From an uncultured Acetobacteraceae bacterium (GTDB lineage Bacteria > Pseudomonadota > Alphaproteobacteria > Acetobacterales > Acetobacteraceae): a stretch of 64,000 bases of DNA. Positions 38,142 to 46,305 of this stretch are shown in pieces. The stretch lies in NCBI GenBank assembly GCA_937873205.1, contig CALMVO010000077.1, forward strand, positions 8,247-72,246. The letters run 5' to 3'. Position 1 is the stretch's first letter. Every line of letters starts with the position of its first letter. Position numbers and translations under genes: made by a program. The notes beneath the pieces were generated by a model. That model was not told where the DNA came from, made no database searches, and was given only the letters and a program-made list of their open reading frames with translations.

Positions 38142-39430
38142 GCGGAGGCGCCGAACGGTCCCTGGACGGCGCCCCCCGTATCGGATCGCACTTGCCCCGC
38201 GGACACCGACTTGAACACGGCGATGCAGCCCGGCAACCCGTCGCAGAGCGGGTTCGGGCTGGCGAGCGGAAGGTAGACCGCGCCGGTCAGCAGGTTCGTG
38301 GCCACGCTGTGCGCGTTCGGCCCGGTGGGCACGTTCTCGATCCACTGGTTGGTCGACGCGTCGATCACGCCGAGCACCGGTGTCGGCGCCGTCGCATTCG
38401 GATCGGTGAAGTAGTCGCGGGACGCGGTGTAGTAGCGCCGATGGACCAGATCGTAGGCGACGAAGTCCCCGCCGCCGACCTGCGTGATGTTCGCCAGGAT
38501 CGCGCCGGTGCGCACGTTCACCACGTAGGTCCGAAGGGCGAACGCGATCGGGTCGGGCGCGGGAGAGCCGGGATCGCACGCGACGATGACGTTGTCACCC
38601 GGCCCTTCCGCGAGCGTGGACGGCTCGCATCCGTCGATGCCGGTGATCAGCCGCGTCACGTGCCCATCGCGAGGGTCCATCACCGCGATCGCGCCCTCGG
38701 TCGGATCGGCGCCGAGCTGGGTGACGGTGGCGAGGAACGACCCCAACGCGTAATCGAAGAGCACGGTCCCGATCCCCTGGGCGACGGCATCCGGCGTGCC
38801 GTTGGCGCCGTCGAATACGATGCGGTTGGTGATCTTCAGGGTCTTGGTCGAGATCAGGGTGATGAACGCCGGGCTGGTGTCGCCGTTGGCGACTGCGACA
38901 CGCTGCGTGAACAGGTCGTCGTCGATCGAGTCGGCACGCGAGGTGCCGCCGGTCTTGATGACCGCGATCCGCTTCGGCGATGTCGGGTCCGGCAGCAGGT
39001 CGAACACCCGCACCTGGCTTGGATAGTCCGTCCCCCACAGCCTGGTGCCCGCGATGACCACGCCGTCGGGGCCGGAGTCATCCACGTCCGCGCCCACGCC
39101 GGCGAAGACCGGGGCCGTCTGCCCGATCGGCTGGTTGGTGAAGGCGTTGAACAGGGTCACGCTCTTTGACGACCGGCTCGCGAGCGCCCCCAGCTGCAGG
39201 AACGGGTCGACGGAGATCTGGTCGAACGACTTGAACGGGTTTTCGGCCGAGGTCCCTGGCACCGCCATCGCCGGCGGCGGCTGGCAAGCGAACGAAAGGG
39301 CCGCGCAGGCGCAGGCCGTCGGGAAAAGCTTATTGAAGGTCCCTCCGATTATTATTCGTTTTGGGGAGTCGTTGCTGCTCCCTGACCGGACGCTCGGCCG
39401 ATGGTGTGCACCCGACAAGCGGCCGGTCAC
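38105..39430 (-). CDS. Secreted protein with a propeller-like repeat pattern
   Basis: A frame of 441 residues, whose N-terminal limit is unsure: a cysteine-containing signal-like stretch (FPTACACAALSFACQPPPAMA) begins near residue 36, preceded on the mRNA by GGAGGG but without a canonical start codon nearby, so the ATG at 39430 is only the first available. The mature part has repeating blade-like units (FAGVGADVDDSGPDGVV, TLISTKTLKITNRIVFD, GAIAVMDPRDGHVTRLI, TYVVNVRTGAILAN, GVIDASTNQWIENV), as in YVTN or SMP-30-like beta-propellers. Its C-terminus overlaps the opposing membrane protein gene by 37 bases. Function unknown. Confidence 0.55.
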   Translation of the reverse strand: MTGRLSGAHHRPSVRSGSSNDSPKRIIIGGTFNKLFPTACACAALSFACQPPPAMAVPGTSAENPFKSFDQISVDPFLQLGALASRSSKSVTLFNAFTNQPIGQTAPVFAGVGADVDDSGPDGVVIAGTRLWGTDYPSQVRVFDLLPDPTSPKRIAVIKTGGTSRADSIDDDLFTQRVAVANGDTSPAFITLISTKTLKITNRIVFDGANGTPDAVAQGIGTVLFDYALGSFLATVTQLGADPTEGAIAVMDPRDGHVTRLITGIDGCEPSTLAEGPGDNVIVACDPGSPAPDPIAFALRTYVVNVRTGAILANITQVGGGDFVAYDLVHRRYYTASRDYFTDPNATAPTPVLGVIDASTNQWIENVPTGPNAHSVATNLLTGAVYLPLASPNPLCDGLPGCIAVFKSVSAGQVRSDTGGAVQGPFGASAHPAPNGPMLAR

Positions 39431-39555
39431 TTGAAGTCGGCAGTTCCGCTGCCGAGAAAGCTTAGGAGGACGGAACCGCGCTCGGCGGGCGGAACAGGTC
39501 GTTCTTGGACACGCCGTCCAGCGGCCACGCCCCAGGCTGAAAGCGGCCTATACCC

Positions 39556-40050
39556 CTAGATCCGGGGGGTTCCGACGCTGTGGTAGCCGCGGGAGAAATA
39601 CACGAGCGCCTCCGCCGGATCGCCGAGGTGGATCGCCTGGATGGCGCAGAACACCACGCTGTGGGTGCCGACCTCGAGGATGTCGGAGACCAGGCAGTCG
39701 AACGACATCAGCGCCTGGTGCAGCATCGGCGCGCCGGTCTCGAGCGTGGTCCAGGTGCCGACCTCGAAGCGCTCGGCCATCTCGATCTTGCCGCTCGAGA
39801 AGGTAGCGGACACGTGCTGCTGCGCGTGGCTCAGGGTGTTGATGCAGATCGGACCATTCATCTGGACCGTCGGGCGCGACCGGACGTTGCGGTTGATGCA
39901 GACCAGCAGGGTCGGCGGCGCATCGGTGACCGAGCACACCGCCGACGCCGTGAATCCGTGCGGGCCCGTCTCGTCGCGTGTCGTGACGATGTTGACCGCG
40001 GCGCCGAGCCGGGACATCGCCTCGCGGTAGGTGGTGGCATCGACGCCCAT
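39556..40050 (-). CDS. Flavin reductase-like protein (HpaC/RutF type)
   Basis: A 164-residue FMN-binding split-barrel protein that typically reduces FMN or FAD with NAD(P)H to feed a partner monooxygenase. Start ATG 40050 (MGVDATTYREAM) has AGGAGAGC upstream. Family features: the GAAVNIVTTRDETGPHGFTASAVCSV strand-loop, PPTLLVCIN, and the SHSVVFCAIQAI-type region near the C-terminus. No two-component monooxygenase is adjacent, so the partner is unknown; it may also serve an unlinked enzyme. It stands between unrelated genes. Confidence 0.8.
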   Translation of the reverse strand: MGVDATTYREAMSRLGAAVNIVTTRDETGPHGFTASAVCSVTDAPPTLLVCINRNVRSRPTVQMNGPICINTLSHAQQHVSATFSSGKIEMAERFEVGTWTTLETGAPMLHQALMSFDCLVSDILEVGTHSVVFCAIQAIHLGDPAEALVYFSRGYHSVGTPRI

Positions 40051-40193
40051 GCTGCTCTCCTGGCTGTGACCGGTCATTTCCTATACCGCCCGCCGCCCTC
40101 GATAGAAAGCGACCGCGGTCGCCGGCTCGTTCGCCCAACGCCGCAACCATCGGCGCGGCGCCGCCTTTGCAGTCCGTCGAGGAAGAGGCTCCC

Positions 40194-40541
40194 ATGATCG
40201 CTGCCCGGATGACCGCCCTGCTGCTGGCGGTGGCGTTGCTCTCTGGCTGCGGGATCGACTTCCATCCGCAGAAGCCGGGCGATACCGCCTGCCTCGACAG
40301 CCAGGTCGACGATTTCGGGACCCTGTTCTACCAGGCGATTCAGATCTGCGGCACGCCGGTGCCGGACCTCACCGGCGACGTCGAGCTGCAGCAATATGCG
40401 CAGGCCTACGACATCCCCTACCGCTACCAGCCAGCGCTGGACGCCGCGATCAAGCGGCACGACTTCCGCATGCTGCTGCTGGTCGGCAGCCATGTTCCGG
40501 ACCAGTACTCCCTGAATGCCGCCGAGCTCGGCCCGCAATGA
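40194..40541 (+). CDS. Small predicted lipoprotein, function unknown
   Basis: A 115-residue protein starting at ATG 40194 behind GAGGAAGAGG. The signal MIAARMTALLLAVALLSGC gives the lipobox LSGC (Cys about 19), so it should be lipidated. The mature part has two further Cys (about residues 32 and 51, possible disulphide), a QQYAQAYDIPYRYQPALD segment and a short helical end. No family is recognised. It lies in the same direction as the next small gene, 60 bases away. Confidence 0.6.
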   Translation: MIAARMTALLLAVALLSGCGIDFHPQKPGDTACLDSQVDDFGTLFYQAIQICGTPVPDLTGDVELQQYAQAYDIPYRYQPALDAAIKRHDFRMLLLVGSHVPDQYSLNAAELGPQ

Positions 40542-40601
40542 CGGCCGTGCAACCCGCCGCGCGGTGACCGGTTGTCACGGCGCAGCGAAGACGGGGACAC
40601 G

Positions 40602-40919
40602 ATGGCCGATCGCGGGGAGCCGGGGACCGCCGGCGAGGACAAGCACGGGATCGCGCGGCGCCTGGTCGAGGCTTCGATGCGGGCGCAGCGGGAGGGTGCG
40701 CTGGACGAGGCGGAGCGTCTGCTGGCCGAGGCCACGCACGTCGATCCGGACGCGGTGCAGGAGGCGCTGGCGGAGACCCGTCAGGGTGCGCGGCTCGATG
40801 CCGCCGAGGTCGGCACCGACGCCGAGGTCGCCGCCATGACGCGCACGGTGGAGCCGGGCTCCGCGGCCCCGTCGCGCGCCGGGATCACCGGGTCGGGCAG
40901 CGGCGCCGACGGCGAATGA
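40602..40919 (+). CDS. Small acidic helical protein, function unknown
   Basis: A 105-residue, Glu/Ala-rich protein with no signal, membrane helix or Cys. Residues about 15-60 are a predicted helix-turn-helix-like pair of amphipathic helices (EDKHGIARRLVEASM, ALDEAERLLAEATHVDPDAV), perhaps a single tetratricopeptide-like unit; the tail is Ser/Gly-rich and disordered. The start at ATG 40602 has GGGGACAC upstream. Coding potential is supported by codon bias rather than homology I can name. Confidence 0.5.
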   Translation: MADRGEPGTAGEDKHGIARRLVEASMRAQREGALDEAERLLAEATHVDPDAVQEALAETRQGARLDAAEVGTDAEVAAMTRTVEPGSAAPSRAGITGSGSGADGE

Positions 40920-40973
40920 GCGCGCCCATGGCCGGATGATCGGCTGAACCCGGAGCCTGCCGCCCTTGCCCGA

Positions 40974-41540
40974 TCAAGCCTGACGCGCGGCGATCGTCCG
41001 GCTCACGAAGCGCGACCCCGCCATGACGAACCGCCAGGGCGTGTCGACGCCGCGGGTGATGCCGATGCGCGGGCCGGGCAGCACCGCAATCGCGTCGCCT
41101 CGCGTCTGCAGCGCGAATGGTGGGACGTCGAGCGGATGGTGATCGAGGGCGCCGGTGATGCCGAGCGCCTGGCACAGGCGGCCAGGGCCGCGACAGAGGT
41201 CGCGCAGCACCGCCACCCCGCGCCTTGCCTGCATCTCGGCCAGACCATCGGTCGGCTCCAGCGCCCGGATCAGCACGGCGCTGCCTGGCTCGCACCCGCA
41301 CACCAGATTGAGGCACCAGTGGATGCCATACGAGCGGTAGACGTAGGCGCGGCCGACGGGCCCGAACATCGCCGCGTTGCGCGGGCTCGGGCCGCGCGCG
41401 CTGTGCGAGGCGGGATCGAGAGGGTCGTAGGCCTCGGTCTCGACGATCACGCCGCCGACGCCGTCGACCAGCAGCCGGGCGCCGATCAGGTCGCGCGCTA
41501 CCACGGCGGCGTCGCGCCGGAAGAAGGCCGGATCCGACAT
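40974..41540 (-). CDS. Alkyladenine DNA glycosylase (3-methyladenine glycosylase, AAG/MPG family)
   Basis: A 188-residue base-excision enzyme that removes 3-methyladenine and other alkylated or deaminated purines. Family motifs: FFRRDAAVVARDLIGARLL, the catalytic GGVIVETEAYDP (general base Glu), GPRNAAMFGP-type loop (here SPRNAAMFGPVGRAYVYRSYGIHWCLNLV), RALEPTDGLAEM, and the LCRGPGRLCQALGI region. It starts 4 bases after the ligase stop on the same strand, so it is the third gene of an exonuclease-ligase-glycosylase operon. Confidence 0.92.
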   Translation of the reverse strand: MSDPAFFRRDAAVVARDLIGARLLVDGVGGVIVETEAYDPLDPASHSARGPSPRNAAMFGPVGRAYVYRSYGIHWCLNLVCGCEPGSAVLIRALEPTDGLAEMQARRGVAVLRDLCRGPGRLCQALGITGALDHHPLDVPPFALQTRGDAIAVLPGPRIGITRGVDTPWRFVMAGSRFVSRTIAARQA

Positions 41541-41544
41541 CCGT

Positions 41545-43143
41545 TCAGACGATCGTGCGCATCAGGCCGTCGAGCCGGTCGGCCTCCTCCGGCCGCTTGT
41601 CCAGGCGCAGCCGGGCGACGCGCGGAAAGCGCAGCGCCACCCCGGATTTATGCCGGCTCGAGCGCTGCGCCGCGTCGAAGGCGATCTCCAGCACGATGCC
41701 GCTGCGGGGATCGTGGTCGACCTCCCGCACCGGGCCGTATCGCTGCGTGGTGTTGTTGCGGATCCAGCGGTCGAGCTGCACCAGCTCGGCATCGGTGAAG
41801 CCGGAATAGGCCTTACCGACCGGCACCAGCTCCTCGACGCCGGCCTCCGTCTCCCGCCACAGCCCGAACGTGTAGTCGGAGTAGAACGAGCTGCGCTTGC
41901 CGTGACCGCGCTGCGCATACATCAGCACCGCGTCGATCGTCAGCGGGTCGCGCTTCCACTTCCACCAAAGACCCTTCGGCCGGCCCGGCAGGTAGGGGCT
42001 GTCGCGGCGCTTCAGCATCAGTCCCTCGATCGAGGCGGCGCGGGCGCCGTCGCGCAGCACCGACAGCGCCGCCAGGCTGGGCGCGGTGACGATCTCCGAC
42101 AGGTCCATGCGGTCTGGCCGCTCGCGCGTCACGAACGCCTCCAGCCGGACGCGGCGCTCGGTGAACGGCAACGGCCGCACATCGTCGCCGCGGTCGAACA
42201 GGATGTCGTAGAGCCGCACCGCCACCGGGAACTCGCCCATCATCCGCGCGGTCGGCGCCTTGCGGTTCAGCCGCTGCTGCAGGTCGGCGAACGGCGCCAC
42301 CTCGCCGTCCCGCAGCACCAGCAGCTCGCCGTCCAGCACCGCGTCGAAGCCCATGCGCTCGACGATCTCCGGGAACGCCGCCGAGATGTCGTCGGCGCCG
42401 CGCGAGTAGAGCCGGCGGCCGCCCGGAGTCGAGACCAGCTGCACCCGGATGCCGTCCCACTTCCACTCCGCGGCGAAGCTGGCGAATTCGAGCGCCGCCA
42501 GGTCCGGCGCCTCCAGCGGGTGCGCCAGCATCGGCGGCCGGAACACCGGCGCATCGGCCGGATCGGGCCGCGGCCCCCGCCCCTCCACCCAGGCGAACAG
42601 CTCGGCATAGGGCGGCAGCAGCCCGTGCCAGACCTCCTCGATGTCGTCCGCGGCGATGGTCCCGCCGCCGAGCTCCGCCAGCGCGATCTTCGCCAGCCGC
42701 ACCGAGGCCCCGACCCGCAGCGCCCCGGTGATCAGCTTCAGGATCGCGAACCGCACCGACGCCGGCGACGCGTCGAGCCAGCTGGCCACCAGGGCCGGCA
42801 GCTCGGGCTTGGGCGTCGTCGCCAGCGCGGCCACCACCTCGGCCAGCAGCGGCGGGGCGGCGTTGGTCGGGCGCTCCGGCCACATCAGCGCCACCGTCTC
42901 GGCCAGGTCGCCCACATAGTCGTAGGACCAGGCGAACAGCACAGGATCGGTGCGGCTTTCGGCCAGCCCGCGGATCAAGCCGGCCTTAGCCGTCTGGAAC
43001 GACAGCTCGCCGGTCAGCGCGGCCAGGCCGATGCCGCGGTCGGGGTCGGGCTCGGTCTCGAAGAAGCGGCGCAGCAGGGCGACCTTGGCCAGTCGTCCGG
43101 GCGTGAGCGTCAATCTCTCTAGCAATTCCGCAAACGCGATCAT
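41545..43143 (-). CDS. ATP-dependent DNA ligase (bacterial ligase-associated set)
   Basis: A 532-residue DNA ligase. The N-terminal 200 residues are a helical DNA-binding domain; motif I is EWKWDGIR with the adenylated Lys near residue 228, followed by FDAVLDGELLVLRDG (motif III), SIEGLMLKRRDSPY (motif IV), GLWWKWKRDPLTID (motif V) and an OB-fold tail ending ALRFPRVARLRLDK. This type is usually encoded with a Lhr-like helicase, a ligase-associated beta-CASP exonuclease and a phosphoesterase. The exonuclease is present just upstream (TGATG overlap), the other two are not seen. It probably functions in nucleotide-damage or break repair rather than replication. Confidence 0.92.
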   Translation of the reverse strand: MIAFAELLERLTLTPGRLAKVALLRRFFETEPDPDRGIGLAALTGELSFQTAKAGLIRGLAESRTDPVLFAWSYDYVGDLAETVALMWPERPTNAAPPLLAEVVAALATTPKPELPALVASWLDASPASVRFAILKLITGALRVGASVRLAKIALAELGGGTIAADDIEEVWHGLLPPYAELFAWVEGRGPRPDPADAPVFRPPMLAHPLEAPDLAALEFASFAAEWKWDGIRVQLVSTPGGRRLYSRGADDISAAFPEIVERMGFDAVLDGELLVLRDGEVAPFADLQQRLNRKAPTARMMGEFPVAVRLYDILFDRGDDVRPLPFTERRVRLEAFVTRERPDRMDLSEIVTAPSLAALSVLRDGARAASIEGLMLKRRDSPYLPGRPKGLWWKWKRDPLTIDAVLMYAQRGHGKRSSFYSDYTFGLWRETEAGVEELVPVGKAYSGFTDAELVQLDRWIRNNTTQRYGPVREVDHDPRSGIVLEIAFDAAQRSSRHKSGVALRFPRVARLRLDKRPEEADRLDGLMRTIV

Positions 43144-44240
43144 CAGGAAGCACGGCCAGGGCTCTGCCCTGGACCCGCTGGGGCCGTCGTGTGCGGCACG
43201 CTGTCGCCTGACGGCCCCGGACCCGGATCCTCTTCCTCTTCGTCTCCGTAGCCGACCAGGCGCAGCGCGCGACCGACGCGGCCTTGGGCTTCGGCGGCAT
43301 GGATCAGGGCCTCCTCGCGGCCGTGCGTGACCCAGACCTCCGGCGCGCCGACATCGACCAGCGTCCGGCACAGCTCGTCCCAGTCGCAATGGTCGGAGAT
43401 CACCAGCGGCAGCTCGATGCCCTTCGCCCGGGCGCGCTGCCGCACCCGCATCCAGCCCGACGCCAGGCAGGTCACCGGATCGGCCAGCCGCCGCGCCCAG
43501 CGATCCGCGATCGCCGACGGCGGCGCCAGCACGATGGCGCCCACCAGCTCCGCCTTTGCGGCGACGGTCGCAGGCCGCAGATCGCCGAGCGGCACGCCCA
43601 TCGCCTCGTAGGCGCGGCACACCGGCAGCAGCGCCCCATGCAGGTAGAGCGGCCCGTCATAGCCAGCCTCGCGCAGCAGCCGGATCAGCCGCTGGCACTT
43701 GCCCAGCGCGTAGCAGCCGATGACGTGCGTGCGCTCCGGGAACAGCCGCACGCTGTCCAGCAGCCGCGCGATCTCGCCGGCCGGCGGCGGGTGCCGGAAC
43801 ACCGGCAGCCCGAACGTCGCCTCGGTGACGAACACGTCGCAGGCGATCGGCTCGAACGGCCGGCAGGTCGGGTCGGCCACGCGCTTGTAGTCGCCCGACA
43901 CCACGGCGCGGCTGCCGCGATACTCCATCGCCACCTGCGCGCTGCCCAGCACGTGGCCGGCTGGCTGCAGCCAGAGCGTGACCTCGCCCTCCCGCAGGAT
44001 TTCGCCATAGGCCAGCGCCTGCTGGGTGCGGCCCGACCGCCCCTCCCCCATGCGCACGTCCATGATCGCCAGCGTCTCAGCGCTGGCCAGCACGGCCCCG
44101 TTGCCGGGCCGCGCATGGTCGGCATGGGCATGGGTGATGACGGCCCGCTCGACGGGGTTCACCGGATCGATGAAGAAGCCGCCCGGCTCGCACCACAGCC
44201 CATCGGGCATCACTTTCAGCCAGGTCTCGGGATGCGGCAT
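43143..44240 (-). CDS. Ligase-associated DNA exonuclease (metallo-beta-lactamase / beta-CASP)
   Basis: A 365-residue nuclease. The start at ATG 44240 (MPHPETWLKVMPDGLW) gives the typical opening. The metallo-beta-lactamase signature is THAHADHARPGN (HxHxDH), with VVSGDYKRVAD supplying the next metal ligand, and the beta-CASP part includes VFVTEATFGLP and LVISDHCDWDEL. Family members are processing exonucleases encoded beside ATP-dependent ligases. The last about 25 residues after DEEEED are translated from a dispersed palindromic repeat (43153-43222) and have no homologue pattern, so the C-terminus may be a recent extension. It is the first gene of the operon. Confidence 0.9.
   Translation of the reverse strand: MPHPETWLKVMPDGLWCEPGGFFIDPVNPVERAVITHAHADHARPGNGAVLASAETLAIMDVRMGEGRSGRTQQALAYGEILREGEVTLWLQPAGHVLGSAQVAMEYRGSRAVVSGDYKRVADPTCRPFEPIACDVFVTEATFGLPVFRHPPPAGEIARLLDSVRLFPERTHVIGCYALGKCQRLIRLLREAGYDGPLYLHGALLPVCRAYEAMGVPLGDLRPATVAAKAELVGAIVLAPPSAIADRWARRLADPVTCLASGWMRVRQRARAKGIELPLVISDHCDWDELCRTLVDVGAPEVWVTHGREEALIHAAEAQGRVGRALRLVGYGDEEEEDPGPGPSGDSVPHTTAPAGPGQSPGRAS
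43153..43222 (-). repeat. GC-rich palindromic dispersed repeat, copy 4 (inside a gene)
   Basis: Read on the minus strand it is GTCAGGCGACAGCGTG, CACACGACGG, CCCCAGCGGGTCCAGGG, CAGAGCCCTGGCC, matching the copies at 4889 and 62213. It lies inside the 3' end of the exonuclease frame, ending 10 bases before the ligase ATG. Confidence 0.75.
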
Positions 44241-44376
44241 CGCACTGCACAACTGCCCGGCCAGGGCTCCGGTTGCAGGGCCCACGGCACGGGGCGGAAC
44301 CCGATCCGCGGCAGGCCGTTCGGCTCAGGATCGAGACGGTCGTGACGGACCCGCAACACAAGGTAAGGAACGACGG

Positions 44377-44856
44377 ATGAGCGGATTCATGGGGTCGCTG
44401 GAAGGCCTGATGCAGAACCAGGGGCATGCCGACGCGGCGGGCGGCCTGCTGTCGACGGCCTTCGCCAGCGCCGGCGGGCTGCAGGGAATCATGTCGAAGT
44501 TCGAGGCGGCCGGGCTCGGCAACAAGGTGCAGTCCTGGACCGGCGGCGGCGGCAATCTGCCGCTGGCGGCGGAGGAGGTGACACGAGTGTTCCCGCCGCA
44601 GCAGATCGAGAGCTTCGCCGAGGCGCATGGCGTGCCGGCGAGCGTCGCCACCGAGATGCTGGCCCATCTGCTGCCGCACGCGGTCGACAGCCAGACCCCG
44701 GGCGGCCAGGTGCCTCCGGACCCGGCCACGACCGATCCCGACGCCTCGGCGACGCAAGGCCAGCCGATGACCGGCGCCGACGCAGCGGCACCACAGGGCC
44801 CCGGCGGAGGCTTCGATTTCGGCGGGCTGGTGCAGAGGTTGATGTCCAGCCGCTAG
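44377..44856 (+). CDS. YidB-like (DUF937) protein
   Basis: A 159-residue protein starting at ATG 44377 behind GGTAAGGAACG. Residues about 1-105 match the small helical YidB/DUF937 pattern: GFMGSLEGLM, LLSTAFASAGGLQGIMSKFEAAGLG, SWTGGGGNLPL, VTRVFPPQQIESFAEAHG and VATEMLAHLLPHAVD. The C-terminal 45 residues are Pro/Thr/Asp-rich and disordered, ending GFDFGGLVQRLMSSR. The biochemical role of the family is unknown. Divergent from the exonuclease operon. Confidence 0.8.
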   Translation: MSGFMGSLEGLMQNQGHADAAGGLLSTAFASAGGLQGIMSKFEAAGLGNKVQSWTGGGGNLPLAAEEVTRVFPPQQIESFAEAHGVPASVATEMLAHLLPHAVDSQTPGGQVPPDPATTDPDASATQGQPMTGADAAAPQGPGGGFDFGGLVQRLMSSR

Positions 44857-45094
44857 ACCGGCTTGGGTCCGTCATGGACATCATCAACCCCCGTCGGAAG
44901 GACAGTCAGTCATCGCGAGCCTGACCGCCTCGTAAGGCTGCCGACGCATCATCCCCGATCGAGCCTTGACGGCCAATCCGCCCGCCAGGACGAGGCCGAC
45001 ACGGCCACCCCGTCGGCTCCGTCAGGCCGAGTTTGCGCCTAGGCCCCGCCCGCGAATTTCGATACGCTCGTGGATGAAAGCCAGGGGGTCATCG

Positions 45095-45574
45095 ATGGTC
45101 GGACGGGAGTGGACGGGTTTGATGGTGGCGGCGCTGTCGCTGGCGCTGATGGCGCCGGGAGCGGCCGGCGCAACCAGCCTCAAGGACTGCAGCCTCAAGT
45201 ACAAGGCGGCGAAGGACGCTGGCACGCTGAACGGCGCCGACTGGAAGAGCTTCCGGGCCGCCCAGTGCGGAGCGACCCCGGTCGCCGCCACGACGCCGGC
45301 CCCGGCTGCGGCGGCCCCGGCTGCGGCGGCTCCGACGGCCACGGCCACCGCGACGGCTCCGACCGCCAAGGCCAAGCCGGTCGCCTCCGGCAGCGCGACT
45401 TTCCCGTCCGCGATCGATCCGAAATACGCCAAGCTTAGCGCTGGCAAGGGGCGAATGAAGACCTGCCTCGACCAGTATCACACCAACAAGAGCTCCGGCG
45501 GCAATGGCGGCCTGAAGTGGATCGCCAAGGACGGCTACTACAGCCAGTGCAACACGAAGCTGAAGGGCGCCTGA
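45095..45574 (+). CDS. Exported protein with Ala/Thr-rich linker and Cys-containing domain
   Basis: A 159-residue protein. The ATG at 45095 follows AGGGGGTC; an ATG 7 codons earlier is possible. A signal peptide ends at GAAGATS. The mature N-terminus has a PsiF-like repeat pattern (LKDCSLKYKAAKDAGTLNG, WKSFRAAQCG), followed by a 40-residue Ala/Thr/Pro linker, then a compact C-terminal domain (RMKTCLDQYHTNKSSGG and LKWIAKDGYYSQCNTKLKG) with two Cys. This C-terminal pattern recurs in small exported alpha-proteobacterial proteins of unknown role. Isolated gene. Confidence 0.65.
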   Translation: MVGREWTGLMVAALSLALMAPGAAGATSLKDCSLKYKAAKDAGTLNGADWKSFRAAQCGATPVAATTPAPAAAAPAAAAPTATATATAPTAKAKPVASGSATFPSAIDPKYAKLSAGKGRMKTCLDQYHTNKSSGGNGGLKWIAKDGYYSQCNTKLKGA

Positions 45575-45768
45575 ACGCGACGCCGGCCCGCCCAGGCCGG
45601 CTCCTCGCCCGCCGGGGGTGACGTGCGGGCGAGCGCCCCGGCCAGCGCAGCGTGAAGTCGCGGTGCGGGAACCGGAACTCGATCCCGGCCTTCGACCGTG
45701 ATCGCCATCGTCCCCGGCGGGGTCGCGGTGGGTTCCGGCAGCCCGGCCGGGTTCAGCGCCGCCAGCAT

Positions 45769-46038
45769 TCAAGCCAGCGCCAGGCTCTCGACCAGCGCCA
45801 GCGGGTTCGCCTGCACGTGCCGGCTGGCCGCCACCCGCACCTCGAACCAGATCAGCAGCACCAGCAGCAGCCGCGGCGCCGCCCGGGCCAGCGCGACGGC
45901 CAGGCGCTGCGCCGAGCCGGTCGGCAGCCGCGCGATCGCCGCCACCGGTCGCCGTGCCAGCCGCCGCGCCACCAGCGCCGTCAGCGCGGGTGCCGGCAGC
46001 GCGCCCGCCAGCAGCGCTAGCGTCGACCACAGCAGCAC
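45769..46038 (-). CDS. Doubtful short hydrophobic frame
   Basis: An 89-codon frame opening at a GTG gives two hydrophobic stretches (LLWSTLALLAGALPAPAL and RLLLVLLIWFEVRVAAS) with Arg/Ala-rich linkers. The frame stays open upstream to a TGA near 46120, giving AYWHRAGFLAVRWLQ, without a usual start. It could be a small membrane protein or the tail of a decayed gene. Nothing else coding is seen in the 45575-46303 gap apart from the transposon-like element below. Confidence 0.3.
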   Translation of the reverse strand: MLLWSTLALLAGALPAPALTALVARRLARRPVAAIARLPTGSAQRLAVALARAAPRLLLVLLIWFEVRVAASRHVQANPLALVESLALA

Positions 46039-46129
46039 GCTCGCCTGCAGCCAGCGGACCGCCAGGAAGCCCGCGCGATGCCAGTAGGCCGCGCCGTCAT
46101 CAGGCCGGGCACGGCGGCCACGTCAGGCC

Positions 46130-46305
46130 AGGAGCCTGTCTGGGAATAGGGTGTGCCGAGCGAGAGTGCTCGGCTGCGGGCGCGGCGGAGCACGCCCGCC
46201 GTGCCCTTCGAGAACCGGCGCGGAACGGTCTCCTGGCCGTGAGCGACGGCAAGCGGAGACGGGTGCGCCGGATCGCCGGCACGGCGCATTCGCGGGCAGG
46301 CTCCT
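46130..46305. mobile_element. MITE-like element with imperfect terminal inverted repeats
   Basis: 176 bases flanked by AGGAGCCTGTCTGGGAAT and, reversed, AGGAGCCTGCCCGCGAAT (14 of 18 identical, first 9 perfect). The interior has no open frame of its own and a small hairpin (CGAGC...GCTCG). The left end resembles insertion-sequence termini, but no clear target duplication is visible. Its right end contains the stop codon of the hydroxylase gene. Confidence 0.4.

Noticed and set aside
46100..46282. A 60-codon minus-strand Arg-rich frame
   Set aside because: It lies entirely within the MITE-like element and has no ribosome site or domain.
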